A DNA stretch of 33,718 nucleotides from Fragilariopsis cylindrus CCMP1102 (taxonomy: Eukaryota > Bacillariophyta > Bacillariophyceae > Bacillariales > Bacillariaceae), in the NCBI GenBank assembly GCA_900095095.1, contig FMBT01000153.1, forward strand, positions 1 to 33,718, written 5' to 3'. The notes under the pieces are model-generated. The model did no database searches. It was not told where the DNA came from and saw nothing but the letters and a program-made list of their open reading frames with translations. Positions 1 through 10,779 of this stretch are shown here, one piece after another (positions within the stretch are counted from its first letter, which is position 1; each line of letters begins with the position of its first letter). A program made the position numbers and the translations under genes.

Positions 1-53
1 TAGTTCTATGATAATAGCCCATAGTTGTTAGTAAGGACACAAAGTCAAATGTA

Positions 54-61
54 CTCATCAT
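54..61. repeat. Target-site duplication, left copy (CTCATCAT)
   Basis: The 8-bp sequence CTCATCAT lies directly outside the left terminus of the inverted-repeat element, and the identical octamer lies directly outside the right terminus at 679-686. An 8-bp duplication is typical of hAT-superfamily insertions. Confidence 0.8.
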
Positions 62-678
62 CAGGGGAAATAATCTATACGGGGTGCCATCCGACGTTGA
101 CGGTCCAAATAAGAAATTCCCAATAATTTTTCACAATTTTTTCAACTAATATTACTAGTTAACTATACCATTGGACCACATATAACATACAAAAAAAACA
201 TAAAAAAAAATAAAACACTTTTTAGACCGTATTTCAATGCTGATTCTGAAAATATCCTTATTCATGGCTAACTTGTTGCAAAAATTATGCAGTTGTTTTT
301 ACAGTGAGTTAGTTTTGAGCCCACGAACTTAAGTCATGATTTGGTTCATAAAACTCCCTGTAAAAACAACTGCATAATTTTTGCAATTTTCAAGGAGCAG
401 ATCAAGCTCAAGTTAGCCATGAATAGAGGATATTTTCAGAATCAGCATAGAAATACGGTCTAGAAAAGTGTTTTGAATTTTTTCATTTTATGTTTTTTTT
501 TGTATGTTCTATGTGGTCCAAGTTGGTATAGTTAACTAGTAATATCTAGTTGAAAAAAATGTGAAAAAATTTATTGGGGCACAATTTCCTTATTTGGACC
601 ATCATAGGGAATTTATTTGTGCAACGATTTTAACGCGACGCGCGGATCTTGGCGCACCCGTATAGATTATTACCCCTG
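62..678. mobile_element. Non-autonomous hAT-type foldback MITE
   Basis: This 617-bp element begins CAGGGG and ends CCCCTG. The terminal inverted repeats match over about 22 bases: CAGGGG, then A or T, then AATAATCTATACGGG. The inverted match continues almost to the centre; for example 276-304 is a perfect reverse complement of 358-386. About 53 bp (305-357) form the loop. The right arm carries about 21 extra bases near 387-410 that are absent from the left arm. Both ends are flanked by CTCATCAT. No transposase-like reading frame fits inside, so mobilisation would need a transposase from elsewhere. The CAGGG-type terminus plus an 8-bp duplication is diagnostic of hAT elements. A transcript would fold into a long hairpin. 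Confidence 0.82.
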
Positions 679-686
679 CTCATCAT
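679..686. repeat. Target-site duplication, right copy (CTCATCAT)
   Basis: This octamer is identical to the one at 54-61 and abuts the CCCCTG terminus of the element. The perfect match suggests a fairly recent insertion. Confidence 0.8.
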
Positions 687-2151
687 GCCATCCTAGATTT
701 ATAAAGTAGTATTTTGTGTCTTGGTAATGGAGTGTGTAGTAATTTATGGAACGTAAGCTTGGCAAGCAATTCTATCCTATTATTATGCAAGTATCTTCTT
801 ATCTGTGGGGAATAGTGGACCCCTAGAAGAGCATTTATGCTGTACAAACAAAAAGGAGTGACAATGCCTCCCACATTTAAGACCAGATTACTTGTTCTGG
901 TACCAATTTTTAATACTTGCCTGCTTCAAAATACACGATTCAAAAGTGGTTGGTAAAGGGGGTACTTAGATAAATAGATGGAGCCAATTGATTGGGTATG
1001 CATTTTTTGTAATAGTGGTACAGAAAGTTATAGCACAAACCCCACCCCTGGGATGCAAAACAGTCCCTATTTTCAGCTTATATCAATACCAAAGGCAATA
1101 CAGCCATTGTTGCCTTACAAATTCAAAAGGAAAGGAGTTGATAAGGCCTACTACTATTCTGCCTTCCATATCAAAGTCACATATATTATATCTCCAACAA
1201 AAAGAGACAAGAAAAGAATTACAATATAATATAGATTCTATAGCAGAATCAGCAAAAAAGGGGCAAAAATACACACATGCCAGGATCATACTCCCCTTAA
1301 TAACTTCCACAATTTCGGAACACCGAACTTACCAGGCACCTTCTCTCTATCTGAGGAGTTTAATCCACCAAACTACATACCAACCAGTAGACTTGAATCA
1401 ATTTTTGCTGTTGGAACAAGCCAGAATAAATTTGAATAGAGAGGCTTTTGATAAATTTTGTTCCCACTATCTGCATTATTTGCTATCGCGCACACATGGA
1501 TGGTTGAACTGAAAGTGTGATAAGAGTATGAGATTTCTTCTGCAATTATAGTCTACGTTTAAACGGAGGTAAAAGGAAGAATTAGAACAGGGGAAAGCTG
1601 GCCAGAACTAGCTCTTGATGTCCCTGCACAGATGATATGTTGGGGAAGGGGGGGGGGGTAGTCTGTATGTAGAAGCAAGTAAAATAGGAGTACATCAGAG
1701 TTCAAAATTGAGTCACGTCGGATGGAGTTTTTGTGTGCAAGACCCTCGTATAAATTTATCGATAGGACGGACGGAGGCGGAAATAAATCAGAAGCAAATT
1801 ACAAATTACATAAGATACACATCGAACATTCAACATCATTCAACATTGAACATAATATTATTCAATACACAATAATAAATGTGAATCACAATTATCTTCT
1901 ACCACTTGACTTATTTATTAATTTATAATCATTCATTCAAGATCTTCGATTGACGTCGGCTTTGGTTTGGAATTTATTTTCGACAAAAAAAAAATCTTCT
2001 CGTTCCTCTTCACGGTTATCACATCATCGCGAGAACGAACACAACGAACGATGTGGACAACAACAATAAAGAAAACAATATCAGCAAGAATGTTTTTCGT
2101 TTCCTTCAAAAAAACATCAATAACGTTTTCTTTGTCTTCACTACAACTATT
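687..2151. other. Intergenic region, no supported gene
   Basis: No convincing gene was found. A 174-codon open stretch at 988-1512 (+) has no recognisable domain, overlaps other open frames and is not credible as a gene. A run of eleven G lies at 1648-1658. The A/T- and CAA-rich sequence from about 1800 to 2050 looks like leader or promoter sequence of the next gene. It contains TGACGTC at 1951-1957, a half-site type bound by bZIP factors. Confidence 0.5.
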
Positions 2152-2877
2152 ATGTTGTTACTATTATTTGAAAAGGTGTCTCTGGTGAATTCTTTTGCAA
2201 CAACAGGATCAACAAGAGTAACGACAACGACGAAGTCACCAACAACAACTTTATTTTACAACCAATGCTATCACAATTACAACAAATACTCGCCTTCGAC
2301 GTCGTCGTGCCAATCGTCTATATCTTTAATTTCAGCACCTATTAGAAGTGTTAGACATCGATCATCGATTGTTTTACACGCCAATAACGTCGACGACGAC
2401 GATATCGACATCGACAAAGGGAAGAGCGATGTTAATAGTAACACTGAAATGGTTAAAATACCTATAGCTACTGCAATAACGTCACGACCTTCGTTGTCTG
2501 GCTTTGATGGTGTTGATTTTGACATTACTGGAATTCTTGGAATACTCGCATCGATGGTTGTATTGCATTCCGAATTTGTGTTAAAAACAACTGGTTGTGG
2601 ACTACCAGCTGGTCCGTTCGGGCTTGTTGGTGCTATAGAAGGTATAAGTTATCTAGGAGTAGTTGCTACTACTGCGACAGCTATCGTAGCAGCCACAAGT
2701 GGTAGTAAAGACAACAATGACAATGACAATGACAATAATATTGGCCTATTACGTCGTCTCGCTATATCGTTGAGTGTTTCGGGTATTATTTTTGGTATTT
2801 TTGTATTGGTACTTCAAATTTTTGACTATGGATACATTCCTAATGCTGTACCAATGGAAGGAGGAATGTGCGAGTAA
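2152..2877 (+). CDS. Predicted plastid membrane protein, conserved but uncharacterised
   Basis: The product is 241 residues and no function is assigned. The frame is open upstream to 1954 but has no ATG before 2152, so the start is placed there; an upstream exon cannot be excluded. The N-terminus has a hydrophobic Leu-rich core followed by VNSFATTG, resembling a diatom signal peptide with an ASAFAP-like site and then a Ser/Thr-rich transit region. The mature part has three hydrophobic segments. It also carries a glycine/proline signature, TTGCGLPAGPFGLVG, preceded by HSEFVL. I recall similar motifs from uncharacterised chloroplast membrane proteins of plants and algae, but cannot name a family. 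An Asp/Asn repeat separates the second and third hydrophobic segments. Thylakoid or envelope location is inference. Confidence 0.6.
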   Translation: MLLLLFEKVSLVNSFATTGSTRVTTTTKSPTTTLFYNQCYHNYNKYSPSTSSCQSSISLISAPIRSVRHRSSIVLHANNVDDDDIDIDKGKSDVNSNTEMVKIPIATAITSRPSLSGFDGVDFDITGILGILASMVVLHSEFVLKTTGCGLPAGPFGLVGAIEGISYLGVVATTATAIVAATSGSKDNNDNDNDNNIGLLRRLAISLSVSGIIFGIFVLVLQIFDYGYIPNAVPMEGGMCE

Positions 2878-3449
2878 TATAGTAAAAATCATGAAAAAGA
2901 AAAGATAGAACAAAAAGTTTTGTTGTTGTTATCATTATAGTAAAATAGACAATTTCAGATACGATGTTCGAATGTACTATGTATAATGTTCAATAAAAAT
3001 GGAATATTTTCTTCTTGTGCACCCCAAATAATTCAAAAATATGTTGGTTCCAAGTATCTATCTTAGCTAGTTAGTGACGCCAATGCAAACTTTGTTTCAT
3101 TCCAAAGTAAATAATAAACATCATTTGTCTACAGTATCTTAGAGAGGAACTCAGTTGATAACATTCTATAGAATAATAGGGCGTTTACTATTTAATTCTA
3201 TTTTTTTCTTTTTTTCACAATATTTCCAGTCGGTATTTTTAATTTTTATCCACGTATGAACGGAAGATGGTCCTGTAAATAATAGAGGTATGATGATATC
3301 GGACGAGAATTTGACTTATTGAACACACACAACAATCGCCGAACACAACAATCGAACAACGACAGCAAATACAAGCTTCAGTTTCGATCCGCTTCGACGA
3401 CATTAGCACCTAGCAAAGTAGAAAGCGTATCACCACACTCTTGTTGATA
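2878..3449. other. Intergenic region
   Basis: It holds the 3' end of the upstream gene, with an AATAAA motif at 2992-2997, and the CA/AAC-rich likely 5' leader of the MATE gene (about 3325-3440). No other gene or repeat was seen. Confidence 0.5.
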
Positions 3450-5404
3450 ATGGGGAACCATCAGAATCGAAAGAGTAACGAATACACTATACGAAATCCT
3501 GCAACCCGCCAAGTTACTTATTGTTCTTCTCGTCGTCGTCGTCGTCGTCCGTCGCCCTACCAATACCAATACCATTACAAATACAAATATAATACAATTT
3601 TCTTTGTCTTAGTTTTATTCGTAGACATGGAATGTTTTACAAAAGCCTTCTCGTCTATTTCACTGACAACCACCACGAGGACTGTAAGGAAGAACAGCTA
3701 CGCGAATTTGATAGGAGAAACGAAATATTTCTCAACCTCGAATGAAAGGGAAGATGATAGTCCGATAAGATATAACTATTCATCGATCTCCGCCGAAGAA
3801 AAAGTCAATCAACTTGAGATAAGCAATGATAACAAGAACAACAGCAACAACAACAACAACGATGATGGTAATGATGATGAGACAAGTACAGGGAGGAAAA
3901 TACTAAATCTTGCTATACCAGCGTTAGGCGCGCTACTTATCGATCCATTACTAACGATTGCCGATACAGCCTTTGTTGGACGGTACAGTGAATCCCCTTA
4001 CGAATTAGCGGGTATGGGATCGGCTTCCGCTTTATTGATATTTTCCTTTTACATATTCAATTTTTTATGCACGGCAACAACACCCCTAGTTGCATCAAAA
4101 CGAGCCACCAAAGATGAATCGGGAGCAATGGCTGTAGGAGGACAGGCTTTATCACTCGCATTCGGACTGGGTGCAATATTAACAATATCATTGATATTAT
4201 TTCGTCAACCATTATTAGATCTGATGGGAGCAACAACAATGACAAATGATTACGCAATGGATTTTTTAATGATACGTGCATTGAGTGCTCCAGCTGTATT
4301 TATTATTTCAGCATCCACGGGAATACTACGAGGATACCTTGACACAAAAACACCAATATATGTATTGTTCCTTGCCAACATCGTTAACTTCGGTCTCGAT
4401 GTAGTCCTTATTACCGTACTTGGTCTTGGACCAAAAGGCGCAGCAATAGCAACAACAACGGCAGAATGGATTTCTGCAGTACTATTCCTTTTTGTGTTAG
4501 CAGGTAAGATTCCATCAGCCGATGGTGAACTTGGAAAAAAGAAAGAAGATTTTGACATCAGCAATAATTTAGTAACGAACGGACAAAGTGATGACGGCGA
4601 TGATGATGATGTTAATGTTAATGTTGCTACGAGTAGTACTACTTCTACGAATACCTTGGTGATTACACCGAAACTATCAATCCCACCGTGGAATGAAATA
4701 AAACCACTAATCGTTGCATCTTCTTCCGTTTTTATCCGATCCTTGGTGATACAGCTGCTCCTTACATCCGCTGCTGCATTTGCTACTCGTGGAGATGGTG
4801 ATAGTGACAACGGTACAGCTTTCATATCTGCTCATCAGATAGCGATACAATTATGGATGCTTTGTTCGTATATATCTGACGCCCTGGCAGCCGCATCTCA
4901 AGGCTTGTAGCTGATGCTATCGGTAGAAAGGATACAATAGACGTCCATGATATTTCTAAAACTGTGTTCGTATATAGTGCAGTACTCGGGTTGTTGTTGT
5001 CCGGGTTGCTATTCGTTGGATTTTATTCGACACATTTTTTGGTTGACTTTTTCACTTCCGATACCGGTACACAAAATGCATTGCTTGAAATTGCTGGTTT
5101 GATCATATTCTCTCAACCATTAAATTCATTAGTTTTTGCTGCCGATGGTGTACTTCAAGGGGCGTCAGAATTTCCGTATCAAGCTAAGAGTATGTTGATA
5201 AGTGGATTCGTTACAGCGATATTTTTTTGGACTCTACAAACCACGGGCGAATCAGACAAGTCATTACTTTTCAATATATGGGCAGCATTGATTTGTCTTC
5301 AATTGATGCGCGGGATCACTTCCGCCGTGAAAATCTTTGATAGAAATGGACCGATCAAACTTGGAGGATCTCCAGTCGAAATAAAAGAAAAAGATATAAT
5401 ATAG
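3450..5404 (+). CDS. MATE/DinF-family transporter, probably plastid (one frameshift)
   Basis: Multidrug and toxic compound extrusion (MATE) transporters move organic solutes out against Na+ or H+. The start ATG gives MGNHQNR. The first ~65 residues are basic, then a hydrophobic stretch ends near TKAFSS, an ASAFAP-like plastid signal; an Asn/Asp-rich linker follows. The MATE core begins at about residue 148 with LAIPALGALLIDPLLTIADT and AFVGR, followed by the multiple-helix fold typical of the plant plastid DETOXIFICATION/DinF branch. An acidic insert (DDGDDDDVNV) sits in the mid-protein loop. The frame stops at TAG 4908-4910 right after SQGL, but one frame back, from G4907, the family sequence continues as VADAIGRKD to the stop at 5402-5404. 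One missing base near 4905-4908 explains this. Repaired length is about 651 residues. No plausible intron removes the stop. Confidence 0.85.
4905..4910 (+). other. Single-base frameshift in the MATE gene
   Basis: TTG-TAG ends the first frame. Reading G4907 twice gives TTG-GTA-GCT and restores the expected residues. The simplest explanation is loss of one G from a GG pair. Confidence 0.75.
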
Positions 5405-5598
5405 ATATCATAGATCACGTTTACCACAATCAATAAGTACAATAGAATTATAGAAATATTTCGCATGCAAATAACATGAAAATGTTAGATAGTATTAAAT
5501 ATGATGTATACGCACTGTATAATACTTCTCTAAGATACTTTATCTGCTAATAAATGATTGAATTTTATAAACAATTCATTTTAATTGCTTTTCTTTAT

Positions 5599-6856
5599 TT
5601 AATGCGATCGCTTGTAAACCTTCGCTAAAAATTTCTCAAATACAGTCCATGGTACACCGGCCTTATTAAGTGTTTCACCTGCTTGACTATCTTTCATTGA
5701 CATGATTTTGTCATATGAGTCTTGTTCGTACTTGGCATAAATTTCTTTTAACCCCAATTCCGTGTACAATTCTTTGATCTTAATCTCCTCAGGAGAATCG
5801 ACTGTACATTTACCATAATGTTCATCGAGGTATGCCTTTTGTGTTTCATTGGCAAGTTCATGGTACGCTTTAGTAAATAACCAACCACATTTCTTATCAG
5901 CAATGTCTGTTCCAATCTTTCCTAAAACTTCATGACTGCCATAACAATCTAAAAAGTCATCTTGTGCTTGAAAGTAAACACCCATTTCAATTAAGATATC
6001 TCTTGCCGCATTGTATGCTTCCTTGTCGGTAACACCTGCCAATGTCATAGCAAATGCAACACTTAGATAAAAACTATAAAATGATGTCTTGTATTTCACA
6101 ATAAGTTGCCAACGTTCAGGAGTAAGATCTGATAATGTCAATACGTCACAAAGTGTATCACTTAATTGTCCCAATTCAGTTTGTAACGTCGTTTCCATCA
6201 TAAGATCTAATAATTGTAATTGTAAATCAGAATCGTAACCGAAATGATGTTTAATATTCTGTATACAAATGCCTCAATAGTAACAGCATCATTGATAGCA
6301 ATATACCAAGCATCACCTAATGTTTTATACCAACATGGTTGTCCCCGACGAGTTACGGACGAATCCATAATATCATCAGCGACTAGTAACCATGCTTGTA
6401 ACCACTCAATGGCCCATCCCAATACAGCCAATTGACATAGTTTGGTGTTGGTTACATTATCTTTACCGATAATAGCAACACCACTTTCAACGACCATCAA
6501 TCCTCTGTTCATTTTCCACCCTTTACGGTGTGCTCTAACATCTTACGTAACCATTCAGTTTCTCGTGGTGGTAGTTCATATTTTTGTGGCAATTCTTTAA
6601 GGATTTCCTCAATGAGCATGTCACAAATCTTTGTGAAACTACCTTTAGGATCATTTTCATAATCGTATGCAGGGTACTCAATCTTTGTTGTTTTGTTTGT
6701 TGCATCTGCATCTGCTGTAGCTGGGAAGCATATGGTTTTCTTCGTCTTTTGCTTTTGATTGTAATATACGGCCGTGGCTAAACTACCTGCAGCAAATGCT
6801 GCTAGGGCACCGATCAAAGTGGAAGAATGAGTAGCATCGCCTATAGAGGGTTTCAT
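5599..6856 (-). CDS. Farnesyl diphosphate synthase-type prenyltransferase (two frameshifts)
   Basis: These enzymes condense isopentenyl with dimethylallyl/geranyl diphosphate for sterol and isoprenoid synthesis. The start MKPSIGD is followed by a hydrophobic segment (about residues 14-31), an unusual possible membrane anchor. The first Asp-rich motif is DDIMD within LLVADDIMDSSVTRRGQPCW; the second is QAQDDFLDCYG, followed by GTDIADKKCGW. The C-terminus ends KVYKRSH. The frame breaks twice. GGK and MNRG are out of register at an A4 run (plus-strand T run 6512-6515). ILN should read on as ILKHHFGYD at an A3 run (6250-6252). Adding one A at each joins the frames into about 419 residues. The residue four before the first DDxxD is Leu, where most eukaryotic FPPS have Phe, so product length is uncertain. 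Confidence 0.88.
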
Positions 6857-7434
6857 GGTCGTTGTTGATGTTGTTCTTTTTGTTGGGTCGTACGACTAAT
6901 GATGTTGAAGGAATATTTGAATATGTGCTGAATATAATATATGAATATACCTCCATACACAATAAAAGAGGGAGCAAATGCTTTTCCGAAATATGTGGTG
7001 TATTTTTGAATGATTTGTCATTTGTCATTTGTCATCATTTTGGGTTCAATTTTGGGTTAATGATTCAGGGGAGTTTTAACCTATTTGAATATGAGAATCA
7101 TAACGTTAAACAAGATCATATCTCTAATTCTTAATACTTAAGCTGACTTTTTCAACTCGCGTACTTTTGATTGAAGATATCATACTCCGTAGTATACGAC
7201 TAATACATAGGACCTAGGGCCTTATTACAATTACTTGTTACTCCTTGATCACAGATCCCAGCTTGCAAGTTGAATGAGAACAGTATAGTTCGAGACTCCG
7301 CTCCGTCATATACAGTACTGCTGTACATTATTACACATATTATATATATTGTAGACTATTAGCTCACAGTATTACATCTTAATACAAACTAAACTGATTT
7401 CAATTTATCTGGTTCGTCTGTCTAATTCAAAAGC
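6857..7434. other. Intergenic region between divergent genes
   Basis: This separates the prenyl synthase (minus) from the SASA esterase (plus) and must hold both promoters. Short direct repeats are visible: TTTGTCA three times at about 7015-7035, and TTTTGGGTT twice at about 7038-7060. No gene was recognised. Confidence 0.45.
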
Positions 7435-9083
7435 ATGGGCTACTGCAATTCCATTGGTGCAAGTAAGAATGGGGATAGCAGAAAGGGAGGTTCTTCTGTA
7501 TCATCACCATCGAGAGCAATTTTGTCGTGGATGTTGACGACAATTCTCAATTTAAACCCCGCAAGTGCGAAGCCCCTCGCCGATAATTATCTTGCCAATT
7601 CCTACGACAACGATGAATGGGTCGACACGTTCCTCAACATTGGGAACGACTCGGTGTTTGGTTCCAAAATTGTGGGTTCCGATTTTGAAGGGGGAAATGT
7701 GGAAAATTTCCCTACGAATTCTGCACCTACACCGAAGCGATGCCGAACAATATGCTCCTCGGGGGGTCTAGTTCTTGCAGCCGATACTCTAGAGGACTGC
7801 CACGGAACGACGGCCGACATTCCTCGCTTCTTATTTGCTGGCCAGAGCAACATGGTCGGGTATTCGAATCAAGCGAAAGGAGGGTTGTTCAATGAGACAA
7901 TTTCATTTGTCAATGAGCGATGGGGGAAAATCACAGGGAAAAAAAAGAAGCGACGAAAGCGCGAGCGCAAAAAGAGAATCCTCGCCGATCTCACTGAGGC
8001 TTTTCGGACGTCCCAGGGAACCACAAATTCTTCCTCCGAAGCGATGGCCGATAAGATTTGGAAACTCGCCGGATCCAAAAAGAGGAAATCGGTCCTCAAT
8101 AATGAGACCATTACGGTTCCGCATCCAAAAAACGTATGTTCTTTTACCGACCCCACTCGAAGGGAATCCCCCGCCGGCCTGTGAGGTCCCATCTCACCGA
8201 CTTCTTGCGGCTCCGAGAGCGAGAACTACGGTCTCGAGCTGATGTTTTCCCAAAAATTCCCGAAACTCAAGAAACCGGGTATACCAAAAAACCAATTGGG
8301 ATCACCAAGGTGGCCGTGGGAGGTACGCTGATTGATCAATGGGTCAAACCTGGAATAGTAACTTTCCTACCCAAGAACCGAACTATTGGGAGTATCTGCA
8401 CGAAGCCATTTATGCCGATCACGGTACCATTGAGGCCTTTGTGTGGTTTCAGGGAGAAAACGACCATTTTAACCCGGACGAAACCGGACAAAGAAACACC
8501 GCAAGCAATATATCTAGAATATTTAAAGAAATTGGTATCGGACGTTCGGCATGACATTTATGAGGCCTACCAACAGAAGCGCAAACGCGATGGGATCCCA
8601 TTGGAAGATTCCCTATTTGCTACGAAGGAAGACATTCCAGTCGTTATTATGGAACTCGGTTGCTGGATTGGGAATGGTATCGCCTTAAGAAATGGAAGAG
8701 TCGCCAGGAAATATTATTAGGGCACAGAGACAATATGTCGACGAAGTGTAAGAACGTAATCGTCATCGTACTAACTTCGCTGCACTACACTGCACTACAC
8801 TGCCGCGTGCCGGATTGATTGATACCATTGCTCATTTATTTTATTTCACACTTTGTTTCTTCATCGCAGGGATGATAATTCTATTTTAGTCAACACTGGT
8901 ACGAGCGATATTGAGAGCGAGCGTCTGTCCTGCTTTTATCACTTTGATGCTGCGTCTCATCTCATAATGGGTGCCGAACTAGCAAAGGTAAGTTTCAATT
9001 ATTGGTTGGGTGTTGGGTGTGCGACCGATACGCACACTATACTATGATTGGTGACTGTACAGAACACGACTAGCAGTCCTTAA
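7435..9083 (+). pseudogene. SASA-domain (sialate O-acetylesterase-like) carbohydrate esterase, multiply disrupted
   Basis: SASA/SGNH esterases remove O-acetyl groups from sugars. The start region has a weak signal-like stretch (AILSWMLTTILNLNPASA). The nucleophile block is FLFAGQSNMVGY at about residue 138. Further family blocks lie in other frames: ITKVAVGGTLIDQW, FVWFQGENDHF, then IPVVIMELGCW, and finally HFDAASHLIMGAELA. Three exons are likely: to 8747, 8870-8987 and 9063-9083, with good GT-AG sites and a clean TAA. The first exon has an in-frame TGA at 8182-8184. It also has frame changes near 8270-8295, 8352, 8480-8500 and 8655-8694. The region 7560-8240 is visibly more GC-rich than its neighbours. 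It is either a pseudogene with intact splice sites or a real gene damaged by consensus errors. Confidence 0.72.
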
Positions 9084-9383
9084 TAATTTCTCATTTGTAA
9101 CTGTTTTGCACTTCGATATCCAGAAATTGGCCGAACTGCTGAATAAATTGAGGATAAAGAAGAATATCGCCGTTTGACGGAACGGTAGATGAACGGTAGA
9201 TGAACGGTAAAATGAAGAAGGATGTTTTGACGATCCAAATTGCGCATATTCCATCATCTTTTGATAACAAAAATACATTTTGTACAAAGTATCTCATATA
9301 ATGAAAGATATTCATTCTTCGGAACAGAATATGAAGTAAGTAACGAGTAATCATGATGTTGTTATATTTCATATTATGATATA
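9084..9383. other. Intergenic region between convergent genes
   Basis: A short tandem repeat of GAACGGTAGAT lies at about 9177-9211 (three imperfect copies). Otherwise AT-rich 3' flanks with no gene. Confidence 0.4.
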
Positions 9384-10508
9384 TTATGACCACATTAACC
9401 AATAGTCTGGTCCATACGTTACCAATATTTCGTCACCTGCCTGAATATCCCTCGTCGCAACCGTTACAACATGGAGCCCTCTAAATTCAAAGCTATGATG
9501 AATTGCATTGGCTACTTCTAAACTCTTCCGAACATATGCAGCAACATTCTCCTCTACTCCGATATTATTGTTATTATCAGATTCTAATGCAATATGACCC
9601 GCACCATCGTTTGCATAATGACCATAATAGGCTGGATTGCCATCTAACGCTGGATGGCCCATGACGGAATATTGATCATCAACAGATACTACGTAGTCTA
9701 TTAAAGGAGGATTTGTTTCGGATCCATCGAAGACTGTATCGTCTTCCCAACGATCGTTATCGGGAACGTGGGTGCCCCATAGCACCATTTCATTATGGTC
9801 TTCATATTCGTCATCGGATTCATCTTCATGGTCTTCATCATATTCTTCATCATCATATTCATCTAATGAGGAGGGACTACTCATCATCTCATATAGCAAA
9901 GCATCTCCTGGATAGCACGTTATTATTTCTCCCTCATTTATGTCAACCGCTGCAAATAGACCACGTCCTGCCCCCTTAATGGTACTTGGACCGACTTTTG
10001 TTTGATGAAGAAATGGCATATGAAATCGACTAGAAAGTAGAACTTCCTTAATCATCTGATCAGTAGTAAGAGTAGTATCTATACTATCTCGCATTATTAT
10101 TTCATTGTCTTCTGCCGAAACTATGCTACTACTCTTTGGGAGGTGTACCTTATGAAGCTCGACGGCGGTATGAGATAGAAGCACTTTTTTCTTGTCCTTT
10201 AATAGTTCATTGATTTGAGACCGTATACTTATACTAGTGACGGAGCCTTCTTCTTCGCTTGTAACAATTTCATAGTCATCGTCAGGCTGTACGCTTTCGG
10301 AAGCGTAAATAGAGATGAGTTTATTATTTCGTGATACTACTGATAGTAGTGCATCATGTTCGCGATTTATTTTGCATATTCGGGTTGCGGCAGTACTACT
10401 TGTCGATTGGAGGAATGCAACTACTGTCGCTGGCAGCATCACTATTAGCATCAGCATAGGTAGTACTTGCAGTAGTAGTAGCAGCATCGGCGAGGAAGTA
10501 ACCATCAT
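9384..10508 (-). CDS. SET-domain protein with secretory/plastid-type leader
   Basis: The product is 374 residues; an in-frame TGA just upstream fixes the first ATG (MMVTSS). A long Leu/Met-rich hydrophobic core ends in ATVVAFLQS, resembling a diatom plastid bipartite presequence. The SET fold starts near residue 176 with IKGAGRGLFAAVDINEGEIIT, and an acidic DE-rich insert of about 25 residues follows. The later core has GHYANDGAGH, where classic lysine methyltransferases have NHSC. It ends with RDIQAGDEILVTYGPDYW, matching the C-terminal SET motif with its conserved Tyr. Probable role: S-adenosylmethionine-dependent protein lysine methylation, perhaps in the plastid as for Rubisco-type SET enzymes. 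Target and localisation are inference. It shares an upstream region of about 270 bp with the divergent first GH20 gene. Confidence 0.82.
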   Translation of the reverse strand: MMVTSSPMLLLLLQVLPMLMLIVMLPATVVAFLQSTSSTAATRICKINREHDALLSVVSRNNKLISIYASESVQPDDDYEIVTSEEEGSVTSISIRSQINELLKDKKKVLLSHTAVELHKVHLPKSSSIVSAEDNEIIMRDSIDTTLTTDQMIKEVLLSSRFHMPFLHQTKVGPSTIKGAGRGLFAAVDINEGEIITCYPGDALLYEMMSSPSSLDEYDDEEYDEDHEDESDDEYEDHNEMVLWGTHVPDNDRWEDDTVFDGSETNPPLIDYVVSVDDQYSVMGHPALDGNPAYYGHYANDGAGHIALESDNNNNIGVEENVAAYVRKSLEVANAIHHSFEFRGLHVVTVATRDIQAGDEILVTYGPDYWLMWS

Positions 10509-10779
10509 CAACCATCAAATAAATGAATGGAGAAATGAAGAATGACAATAAGATTTCATGTTTATTTCTTTCCGATTTACTGCGATTTTCCTAAAAACAA
10601 ACAATTTATTTAAAACTTTTTGATATGTTATGTAATGTCATGCATGATTTTATTATCACACTCCAAAAAAGTATGTTCAATTCTCTTATTTTTAAATTTG
10701 CAAAACATACTTCGTGTTATCTTCTTCTTCTAAAACCGAATGTATACTCAGAATACAGCTCATAAAATAATGATACAGG

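Noticed and set aside
988..1512. Open frame of 174 codons beside the MITE
   Set aside because: No recognisable domain, competing open frames on both strands, no leader or splice signals, and AT-rich composition like intergenic DNA. It may be an old mobile-element relic, but I cannot support that.
2051..2151. N-terminal extension of the 2152 gene from GTG 2053, or start at ATG 2051
   Set aside because: The in-frame upstream stretch has no ATG, and the ATG at 2051 is in another frame that ends at 2188. A nuclear gene should start with ATG, which points to 2152.
4900..4970. Intron explaining the stop in the MATE gene
   Set aside because: The only nearby GT...AG pair is about 34 bp, would remove conserved residues and leads straight to another stop. 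A one-base shift restores the family sequence directly.
6509..6515. Programmed -1 frameshift at the A4 run of the prenyl synthase
   Set aside because: No canonical slippery heptamer or downstream structure was evident, and a second similar break occurs in the same gene. A missing A is simpler.
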